Below, piece by piece: positions 8,736 to 16,854 of a stretch of DNA of 64,000 bases (positions are counted from its first letter, which is position 1; each line of letters opens with the position of its first letter). The stretch lies in the NCBI GenBank assembly GCA_963833495.1, contig CAWHYJ010000003.1, positions 124,001 to 188,000 of the forward strand. The letters run 5' to 3'. Source of the DNA: Fodinibacter sp963833495. GTDB taxonomy: Bacteria > Actinomycetota > Actinomycetes > Actinomycetales > Dermatophilaceae. A program made the position numbers and the translations under genes. The notes under the pieces are model-generated. The model had not been told where the DNA came from, did no database searches, and worked only from the letters and a program-made list of their open reading frames with translations.

Positions 8736-9221
8736 ATGTCTCACCACGACAACGGCGCCGAGCACGTGCACGACCTGATCAAGGACCAGCGCACCGCCAT
8801 GCTGACCACCGTCCACGACGAGGGTGGCACCCTGGCGTCCCGACCGATGGCGTGCCAGCAGGCCGACCCCGACGGCACCCTGTGGTTCCTCGCCTTCTCG
8901 GACTCGGAGAAGGCCGAGGAGATCCGCCGGCGCCCCGACGTCAACGTGGCGTTCACGCAGGAGGGGAAGTGGGTCTCGCTGGCCGGCCGCGCGTCGGTGA
9001 CCTCGGATGCCGCCAAGGCGCGCGAGCTGTGGAACGACTTCGCGGAGGCCTGGTTCCAGTGCGAGCCCGAGGACCCGCGGGTCGCCGTCATCCGGGTCGA
9101 CGGTGAGAGCGCCGAGTACTGGGACTCACCGGGCAAGGTCGGCACCCTCGTCGGCGTGCTCAAGGCCAAGGTGACCGGCTCGCGCCCCGACGACGGGGAG
9201 AGCGACACCGTCGACCTCTGA
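8736..9221 (+). CDS. Pyridoxamine 5'-phosphate oxidase-like (general stress protein 26 type) FMN-binding protein
   Basis: 161 residues of the split-barrel fold. Features seen are AMLTTVHDEGGTLASRPM, GTLWFLAFSDSEKAEEIRRR, VNVAFTQEGKWVSLAG and the C-terminal YWDSPGK motif typical of the general stress protein 26 group, which binds flavin or related cofactors. It opens with a His-rich segment (MSHHDNGAEH). A good ribosome site (gaaggagc) lies 8 bases before ATG 8736. It is a monocistronic gene that converges on the globin gene with only 18 bases between stops. Substrate unknown. Confidence 0.85.
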   Translation: MSHHDNGAEHVHDLIKDQRTAMLTTVHDEGGTLASRPMACQQADPDGTLWFLAFSDSEKAEEIRRRPDVNVAFTQEGKWVSLAGRASVTSDAAKARELWNDFAEAWFQCEPEDPRVAVIRVDGESAEYWDSPGKVGTLVGVLKAKVTGSRPDDGESDTVDL

Positions 9222-9239
9222 CCCGCACGGCGCCGGTGC

Positions 9240-9689
9240 TCAGCCGGGAACGGGTCCGTCCCAGTCCCAGTGCGGCATGCGCGCGTCGTCGGCGACGGCA
9301 TCGTGCGAGTCGGGGTGCATCCCCATCCGGTCGGTCGACCAGGCGAAGTAGTCGTGCAGCACCGTGCGCAGCCGCCGGTCGGTGAGCCCGACGTCGTCCA
9401 TGGCGCCGTCGAACAGCTCGACCACCAGGGCGTCGAGGTCTGGGTGAGTGCCGTTGCCGGCGTGCATCCGCAGCACGTCCGCCTCGGCGTTCATGGTGTC
9501 GGTGAACGTGGTCGGCCCGCCGAGGGCCTCGGCCCAGTAGGCGGCCAGGCGCTCGACGTGCTGCGGGTGCAGGGTGTCGCGGTCGAACGGGTGGCTGGCG
9601 ACCGGGTCGGCCAGGCAGCGCTGGTGCCAGGCGCGCGCGAGCGCGCGTAGCCCGGCATCCCCGCCTGCGGCCTCGTAGATGGTGGTCAC
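9240..9689 (-). CDS. Group II truncated hemoglobin-like protein
   Basis: 149 residues from a GTG at 9689. The start TTIYEAAGGDAGLRALARAWH, the HPFDRDTLHPQHVERLAAYWAEALGGP segment and the tail PHWDWDGP match the truncated-hemoglobin family as seen in actinobacteria. The HPQHVERLA segment carries the candidate proximal His on helix F. Such proteins bind heme and handle O2, NO or peroxides in the cytosol. It diverges from the VOC gene at 9858. Confidence 0.8.
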   Translation of the reverse strand: MTTIYEAAGGDAGLRALARAWHQRCLADPVASHPFDRDTLHPQHVERLAAYWAEALGGPTTFTDTMNAEADVLRMHAGNGTHPDLDALVVELFDGAMDDVGLTDRRLRTVLHDYFAWSTDRMGMHPDSHDAVADDARMPHWDWDGPVPG

Positions 9690-9857
9690 TCGCTCGATCG
9701 TCCTCGGCCCGGATGCCGTGGGCAAGGGGAGTGCGCGGGTACGGGTCGAGGAGGGAGTGCGGTCTGCACCCGTGACGGTGTCAGCGGCCCGGCGTAACGT
9801 CGCCGAACGCGAGCGACCATCCGGCCGCCCACCACCGCCGACAGAGGAGAACGCACC

Positions 9858-10280
9858 ATGGGAGCACGGCTCAATCCGTACCTGAACTTCAACGGAAACG
9901 CCCGGGAGGTGGTCACCTTCTACCAGCAGGTCTTCGGCGGCGAGCTCGTGATCAGCACCTTCGGCGAGTTCGGCCAGGAGGGTGAGGGGTCCGACAAGGT
10001 CATGCACTCCCAGCTCGAGACCCCTGACGGGTTCACCCTCATGGTGTCCGACACCGGGCCGGGCATGGGTGAGGTCGTGGCGGGGTCGAACTTCGCCGTC
10101 AGCCTGAGCGGCGACGACGAGGCGCTGCGGGGTTACTGGGAGGGGCTGTCCGAGGGCGCGACCATCACGACGCCGCTCGAGAAGCAGATGTGGGGCGACG
10201 AGTTCGGCATGCTCACCGACAGGTTCGGCGTCTCCTGGCTGGTCAACATCGGCACCGGGGGTGGCAGCGGCGAGGGCTGA
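9858..10280 (+). CDS. VOC family protein, PhnB/glyoxalase-like
   Basis: 140 residues of the vicinal oxygen chelate fold. The opening NPYLNFNGNAREVVTFYQQVFGGEL and the DGFTLMVSDTGPGM and GDEFGMLTDRFGVSWLVN segments match the PhnB-like subgroup, whose real substrates are mostly unknown. A strong ribosome site (gaggag) lies about 9 bases before ATG 9858. Expressed alone, convergent with the WS/DGAT gene 8 bases downstream. Confidence 0.88.
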   Translation: MGARLNPYLNFNGNAREVVTFYQQVFGGELVISTFGEFGQEGEGSDKVMHSQLETPDGFTLMVSDTGPGMGEVVAGSNFAVSLSGDDEALRGYWEGLSEGATITTPLEKQMWGDEFGMLTDRFGVSWLVNIGTGGGSGEG

Positions 10281-10288
10281 CCCGCGGG

Positions 10289-11689
10289 TCAGCCGAGGGC
10301 GGCGACCGCCGCCTCGAGCTCGTCGAGCGCCTCGCCGGTGTGCACCGCGAGGCGCTGGAGGTGCGGCAGCGCCTCGCGGTCGCCGACGAAACCGATGTCC
10401 AGGGCGCCGGCGTAGGAGTGTGCGGTGATGTTGAGCGCCATCGAGTGGCCGGGGATCGACACCGGGTAGGTCGCCTCGAGCCGGGCCCCGCGCCAGTAGA
10501 GGGTCTCCTTGGGGCCGGGCACGTTCGAGATGCAGACGTTGAGCGTGGTCGGCACCGGCAGCGGCAGGCCGCTCATCGCGCGGCCGGCCTGCAGGGCGGC
10601 CGGCGCGAGGAGTAGCGCGCTGTAGGCCATCACGGCGTCCGCGCTCATGCCGCGCATCCGGGCCTTGGCCGCTCGCGAGGATGCCGTGATCGTCGCCAGC
10701 CGCACCAGCGGGTCCTCGATGTCGGTGGCCAGCGACACCAGGGTCGCGCCGACGGCGTTGCCGCCGCCCTCGCTCTCCTTGGGTCGCACGTTGACCGGGA
10801 TGAACGCGATCAGCGGGCGCTCGGGCAGCTGCTGCAGGTCGGCGAGGAACCGGCGCAGCCCGCCGGCGCACAGCGCCATCAGCACGTCGTTGAGGGTGGC
10901 CCCGCGGGCCTTGGCGATGGCCCGCAGCCGGCGCAGGTCGTACTGCTGGGTGGCGAACCGTCGCGACTGGCCCACCCGGCTGTTCAGCACCGAGTGGGGC
11001 GCCTGGTAGGACGTGACCGCCCGCGTGGCGGTGCGGCCCCGCCGCAGCTGGGTCTCGACGAGCGCCTTGACGACCGAGGGTGTCGTGCCGACCGACGAGG
11101 CCAGGCCGCGCACGATCGACGCGAAGTCGCCGACCGGATCGGCCTCGCGTGGGGCACGCGGGCGGCGGCCGAGGCTGAAGAAGAACGGGTGCTCGCGGTC
11201 GTCGGGGTCCTGCGACAGCCCGCGCTCGAGCAGCCGCATGCCGGTGTAGCCGTCGACCAGCGAGTGGTGGATCTTGATGTAGGCCGCGAAGCGGTTCCCC
11301 GAGAGCCCTTCGATGATGTGCAGCTCCCACGGGGGCCGCCGGAAGTCGAGCGGGTTGGAGTGCAGCCGGGACACCAGCACACCGAGCTCGCGCTCACCCG
11401 CCGGGCTCGGCAGGGCGGAGTGGCGCACGTGGTAGCCGATGTCGAACTCGCGGTCGACCACCCAGCGGTGCACGGGCTGGCGCATCAGCATGCGGGTCTG
11501 CAGCCGCAGGTTCCAGGGTGACTCGATGGGCGACGCCTTCAGGTCGGCGACCAGGTCGGCCAGGAAGTCGGGGCCGGCGTCCTCCGGCAGCGACAGGTGC
11601 AGCATCGAGGCGACGTGCATGAGGGTCTCGTTGGTCTCCCCCATGAGGAAGATCGAGTCCAGCGGTGAGGCCCAGCGGGATCCGGCCAC
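10289..11689 (-). CDS. Wax ester synthase/diacylglycerol acyltransferase (WS/DGAT) family
   Basis: 466 residues. The acyltransferase motif HHSLVDG is at 141-147 and the second conserved region VCISNVPGPKETLYW lies near residue 390. These enzymes esterify acyl-CoA to diacylglycerol or fatty alcohols and make storage lipid at the membrane. The start is GTG at 11689, 6 bases after the stop of an alpha/beta hydrolase gene, so both are one operon: a possible lipid-storage/lipid-hydrolysis pair. Some family members act in other acyl transfers, so the product is not certain. Confidence 0.9.
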   Translation of the reverse strand: MAGSRWASPLDSIFLMGETNETLMHVASMLHLSLPEDAGPDFLADLVADLKASPIESPWNLRLQTRMLMRQPVHRWVVDREFDIGYHVRHSALPSPAGERELGVLVSRLHSNPLDFRRPPWELHIIEGLSGNRFAAYIKIHHSLVDGYTGMRLLERGLSQDPDDREHPFFFSLGRRPRAPREADPVGDFASIVRGLASSVGTTPSVVKALVETQLRRGRTATRAVTSYQAPHSVLNSRVGQSRRFATQQYDLRRLRAIAKARGATLNDVLMALCAGGLRRFLADLQQLPERPLIAFIPVNVRPKESEGGGNAVGATLVSLATDIEDPLVRLATITASSRAAKARMRGMSADAVMAYSALLLAPAALQAGRAMSGLPLPVPTTLNVCISNVPGPKETLYWRGARLEATYPVSIPGHSMALNITAHSYAGALDIGFVGDREALPHLQRLAVHTGEALDELEAAVAALG

Positions 11690-11695
11690 GGGCCG

Positions 11696-12592
11696 TCAGA
11701 CCGCCCGTCCGTGAGCGCGTCCGCCGTGCTCGCCGCCGGCGTCCGGGTCGTCGATGGGCAGGGCGCCGGTCGCGACCGGCGAGGCGGCCGCGACGGACAG
11801 CGAGGTGCTCGGCGCGGGAGCTGCGGAAGCCGAGGGGGTCGCGGACCGGGCGTACGGCATCCAGCGGCCCTCGGGCTGCGCGAGGCGGTCGGCGATGACG
11901 CGCAGCGTCTCGAGCTCGTGGCCGTAGCCGAGGTGCGAGGCGTGCACCTCGATGTTCTCGGTCTGCGGTGCGGGCTCGCTGACGCAGCACTCCCACGCCA
12001 CGATGCCGTCGGTCTTGGAGTAGATGCACGTGGTGGGCACGCTCAGCGGCGCGGCACGCTGGGCGAGGGCCTCGTCGGTGAACATGCGCTCGAGGTTACG
12101 GCGGTTCATGATGCGGTACATCGTCCAGGCGCGGGTGGAGGCCGGGTGCCCGCGGAACGGGCTGCCCAGGGTGATCACCGAGCGGGTGTGGCCGGGCAGG
12201 GCGCGGGCCATCTCGCGGGCGTAGATGCCGCCCGCGCTCCAGCCGACCAGGCTCACCTTGCGCTCGTAGTGGTCGTGCAGCTCGAGCAGCAGGTCCTCGA
12301 GCCGGTCGGCCAGCGCCGGGCTGGCCCCGAGGTTGCGGCCCTGGCGCCAGTCGTGCGCGCGGTAGCCCAGGCGGCGCAGGTGGCTGCGCAGGAAGACGGT
12401 CGACTCCGGCCCGGCGAGGAAGCCGGGCAGCACGATGACCGGGTGACCGTCACCGCGCGGCCAGGCCTGCAGGTTGCGCGTGCGCATCGCCGAGCTGGCC
12501 AGCTCGAGCCCCATCCGCCACTCGCGGCGCGCCTGCCAGGCCGTGGGCGCGGGCGCGCCGTCGGCGACGGGCAGGTCGTTCAGGTCGGGCAT
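11696..12592 (-). CDS. Alpha/beta hydrolase (esterase/lipase-like)
   Basis: 298 residues from ATG 12592. It has an oxyanion-hole-like VIVLPGFLAGP, the nucleophile elbow VGWSAGG (GxSxG) and a likely catalytic His in ASHLGYGHE; the acid may be the Asp of SKTDGIV. The C-terminal 50 residues are a low-complexity Ser/Ala/Pro tail, not part of the fold. No signal peptide is visible. It precedes a WS/DGAT gene by 6 bases, suggesting action on acylglycerols or wax esters, which is inference from context. Confidence 0.82.
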   Translation of the reverse strand: MPDLNDLPVADGAPAPTAWQARREWRMGLELASSAMRTRNLQAWPRGDGHPVIVLPGFLAGPESTVFLRSHLRRLGYRAHDWRQGRNLGASPALADRLEDLLLELHDHYERKVSLVGWSAGGIYAREMARALPGHTRSVITLGSPFRGHPASTRAWTMYRIMNRRNLERMFTDEALAQRAAPLSVPTTCIYSKTDGIVAWECCVSEPAPQTENIEVHASHLGYGHELETLRVIADRLAQPEGRWMPYARSATPSASAAPAPSTSLSVAAASPVATGALPIDDPDAGGEHGGRAHGRAV

Positions 12593-12770
12593 CACGGCTC
12601 CAGGTCCGGGCGCCGCGAGGCCTACCTGCCGGGTCGCGACGCTGCGAGTGCGGCAGTTCGCAGTGTGACACGCGGTGTCGGGCCGTGGGTGGGAACACGG
12701 CGGGAGCCGCCGGGAGTTGGCAGGGGTGGAGCGTCGTACCGTGGTGCTCCAGCCGTCCGAAGGGGACCCC

Positions 12771-13331
12771 ATGACCGCCACCGACCAGCTGCGCGCCGCA
12801 CTGCGCGACCTCGAGGCCAAGGCCCGTGAGCTCGAGCTCGACAAGAAGCTCGAGACGTTCGCCGACCAGGCCGACCACTACCTGCGCGAGGCCGCCGTCA
12901 AGGCCGGCGACTATGCCCACGACAACCGCGGCCGCGTCGAGGAGACCCTCGACAAGGCCGGTGCCAAGGTCGACGAGAAGACCGACGGCAAGTACACCCG
13001 CTACGTCGAGAAGCTGCGCACCGGCGTGCTCGTCGGCGTCGACTGGGTCGCCCAGCAGCGCGAGAGCACCTCGACGCCGGAGTGGGCGCAGGGCACCCGC
13101 TGGGGTCAGGAGCCGGATGCCGGCGCCGCACCCCAGGACGACGTCCCGCCGGCCGCACCGGCGGACTCTGCGCCGGGCGCCACGACTGACGCCGCGCCGG
13201 CCGCGACGGCGGACTCGGCCGACGCCGCCACGCCGGCCGACGCACCGCCCGCCGGCTCGGCCGACTCCGACGCCTGGGTCGAGGTCACCGACACGCCCCC
13301 GTCGGCGCAGGGCCCCACCGACCCGAAGTGA
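12771..13331 (+). CDS. MT0933-like antitoxin-domain protein
   Basis: 186 residues. The first 90 are charged and helical; AGAKVDEKTDGKYTRYVEKL resembles the short MT0933 (Rv0909-type) antitoxin signature. Residues about 105-186 are a disordered Ala/Pro/Asp tail rich in PADSA and ATPADAP steps. ATG 12771 has a ribosome site (gaagggg) close upstream. No toxin gene adjoins it: the neighbours are a hydrolase and fumarase. A role as a stand-alone helical stress protein is as likely as an antitoxin. Confidence 0.55.
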   Translation: MTATDQLRAALRDLEAKARELELDKKLETFADQADHYLREAAVKAGDYAHDNRGRVEETLDKAGAKVDEKTDGKYTRYVEKLRTGVLVGVDWVAQQRESTSTPEWAQGTRWGQEPDAGAAPQDDVPPAAPADSAPGATTDAAPAATADSADAATPADAPPAGSADSDAWVEVTDTPPSAQGPTDPK

Positions 13332-13338
13332 CCGCTGG

Positions 13339-13383
13339 TTCGAGGTGATCCGATGACCCCAGAGGTCGGGACATCACCTCGAA
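13339..13383. terminator. Hairpin downstream of the MT0933-like gene
   Basis: TTCGAGGTGAT (13339-13349) pairs perfectly with ATCACCTCGAA (13373-13383), with a smaller GACC/GGTC pair in the loop. It begins 8 bases after the stop at 13331 and precedes the fumarase gene. There is no U-tract, as is usual in actinobacteria; a terminator role is inferred from position. Confidence 0.5.
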
Positions 13384-13456
13384 TGCCGCATGGGTGAGCC
13401 GGTTGCGTGGACTCGCCGACCTGCCGGACCCGGCGGCCCGGCATACCGTGGGTGAC

Positions 13457-14854
<1,398 letters not shown>

Positions 14855-14938
14855 CCACCCTCGCGCCGGCTCTGTCGCGGCCCTGACCCCGCGGGGCTGG
14901 GCACGTCCCGCACGCGCCGCCGGATCGGCCGGACGCAC

Positions 14939-14991
14939 GTCTCAGTGCCTGAGACCATCACTTGTTGTTATCCATACCGGTTCACTAGGTT
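14939..14991 (+). promoter_or_regulatory. Promoter of the carbonic anhydrase gene with a small upstream dyad
   Basis: In an AT-rich island, TTGTTG (14962-14967) and TAGGTT (14986-14991) are 18 bases apart and resemble -35 and -10 boxes. Just upstream GTCTCA-N5-TGAGAC (14939-14955) is a perfect dyad that could be an operator. The transcript would have a leader of about 70 bases before the ATG at 15068. Confidence 0.5.
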
Positions 14992-15067
14992 ATCGGTCAG
15001 TTTCGCGTTCAACTACCGTGCGTGCCCGCGAGCACCGCCCGGCCCGCCCACGCCCCAGGAGCCCCCG

Positions 15068-15562
15068 ATGACCGTCACCGACGAGCTGATCGCCAACAAC
15101 GCGGCGTATGCCGCCCAGTTCAGCGGTCCGCTGCCGCTTCCGCCCTCGAAGCACGTCGCCGTGCTCGCCTGCATGGACGCCCGCCTTGACGTCTACCGCG
15201 TGCTGGGCCTCGGCGAGGGCGAGGCGCACGTCATCCGCAACGCCGGTGGCGTCGTGACCGAGGACGAGATCCGCTCGCTGGCGATCAGCCAGCGGCTGCT
15301 CGGCACGAAGGAGATCATCCTGATCCACCACACCGACTGCGGCATGCTCACCTTCACCGACGACGGTTTCAAGGAGGCGATCCGCGCGGAGACCGGGCTG
15401 CGCCCGCCGTGGGCCGCCGAGGCGTTCTCCGACGTCGAGGACGACGTGCGCCAGTCCCTGGCCCGGATCGCGAGCAGCCCGTACATCCCGATCAAGGAGT
15501 CGGTGCGCGGCTTCGTCTTCGACGTGGCCACCGGCCGCCTCGACGAGGTGCACCCGGCCTGA
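15068..15562 (+). CDS. Beta-class carbonic anhydrase
   Basis: 164 residues. The zinc site is visible as Cys35-x-Asp37-x-Arg39 (CMDAR) and His88-x-x-Cys91 (HHTDCG). It hydrates CO2 to bicarbonate in the cytosol. Start ATG 15068 follows a GC-rich leader. The protein is short for the class but matches the compact actinobacterial type. It stands alone 100 bases before the GCS2 gene. Confidence 0.92.
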   Translation: MTVTDELIANNAAYAAQFSGPLPLPPSKHVAVLACMDARLDVYRVLGLGEGEAHVIRNAGGVVTEDEIRSLAISQRLLGTKEIILIHHTDCGMLTFTDDGFKEAIRAETGLRPPWAAEAFSDVEDDVRQSLARIASSPYIPIKESVRGFVFDVATGRLDEVHPA

Positions 15563-15662
15563 GGGCGCGCGCCGCGGCTAGGCTCCCAGCACCACGCTCC
15601 GGCACCGGCCCGACCTGCGGGCTCGTCCGAGCCACCATGCCCGACCAGCGGAGCGAGGGGCC

Positions 15663-16838
15663 ATGAACCAGCCAGGAGCACGCGGATCCGACGTCACCTT
15701 CACGCCGTCCGCCGGCCGCACGCTGGGGGTCGAGTGGGAGCTCGGCCTGCTCGACCCCGACACCCTCGACCTGGTCTCGCGCGCCGACGAGCTGCTGGGC
15801 CTGGCGAACGCGACCGACGTCACCACCCACGCGCGGCCCACCCGGTCGCGGTTCACCGTCACCCAGGAGCTGCTGCGCAACACCGTCGAGATCGTGACGG
15901 GCGTCTGCGCGAACGCCGAGCAGGCGGCATCCGACCTCGCCGACGGGCTGGGACGGGTGCAGGCCGCGGCGCGCGAGCTCGACGTGCTGCTCTACGGCGG
16001 CGGCTCGCACCCCTTCGCCCGCTGGGAGGACCAGGAGGTCAGCGACGGGCACCGCTACGCGACGCTGATCGACCGCACCCAGTGGTGGGGCCGCCAGATG
16101 GTGATCTTCGGCGTGCACGTGCACGTCGGCATCCGCTCGGCGGCGAAGGTGTGGCCGCTCATCAACGCGCTGCTCACCTACCACCCGCACCTCACCGCGC
16201 TGTCGGCGTCCTCGCCGTACACGGCCGGCGCCGACACGGGCTACGCGAGCAACCGCACCATGCTCTTCCAGCAGCTGCCGACGGCCGGGCTGCCCTTCCA
16301 GTTCGAGACCTGGGCGCAGTACCGCACCTACCTGCACGACGTGTTCACCACCGGGGTCATCACCGACGCCAGCGAGCTGCGGTGGGACATCCGGCCCTCG
16401 CCGCTGCTGGGCACCATCGAGGTGCGCGCCTGCGACGGCTTCTCGCGGGTCGAGGACGTCGTGGCCGTGGCCGCCTTCATCCACTGCCTGGTGCTCGACC
16501 TCGAGCACCAGCTCGACGAGGGCGTGCTGCCGCCCCCGCTGCCGCCGTGGCACGTGCAGGAGAACAAGTGGCGCGCAGCGCGATACGGCCTGGACGCCAT
16601 CATCATCCGCGACGCCGACAACACGGAGGTGCACGTCGTCGACGACATCCGTGACCTGGTGGAGCGGCTGGCGCCGACGGCGCGCAGCCTCGGCTGCACC
16701 CGCGAGCTGGCCGGCATCACCGACATCCTGGATGCCGGTGCCGGCTACCAGCGGATGCGGGCGGCCGCGGAGGCGAACGGCGCGGTCGACCTGATGGCGG
16801 CGGTGCGCGAGATGGTGGTGCCCGCCGGCCGTTCCTGA
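15663..16838 (+). CDS. Carboxylate-amine ligase, GCS2 family (YbdK-like)
   Basis: 391 residues. TLGVEWELGLLDPDTLDLV at the start, GGGSHPFARWEDQEV and FGVHVHVGI with its paired His, then SSPYTAG and DIRPSPLLGTIEVRACDG match the GCS2 glutamate-cysteine ligase-like family. These ATP-grasp-like enzymes join glutamate to an amine. In actinobacteria they may contribute to gamma-glutamylcysteine or other gamma-glutamyl products, but many homologues lack proven substrates. A gagggg ribosome site lies just before ATG 15663. Confidence 0.88.
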   Translation: MNQPGARGSDVTFTPSAGRTLGVEWELGLLDPDTLDLVSRADELLGLANATDVTTHARPTRSRFTVTQELLRNTVEIVTGVCANAEQAASDLADGLGRVQAAARELDVLLYGGGSHPFARWEDQEVSDGHRYATLIDRTQWWGRQMVIFGVHVHVGIRSAAKVWPLINALLTYHPHLTALSASSPYTAGADTGYASNRTMLFQQLPTAGLPFQFETWAQYRTYLHDVFTTGVITDASELRWDIRPSPLLGTIEVRACDGFSRVEDVVAVAAFIHCLVLDLEHQLDEGVLPPPLPPWHVQENKWRAARYGLDAIIIRDADNTEVHVVDDIRDLVERLAPTARSLGCTRELAGITDILDAGAGYQRMRAAAEANGAVDLMAAVREMVVPAGRS

Positions 16839-16854
16839 GCAGCGACCCCCGGGC

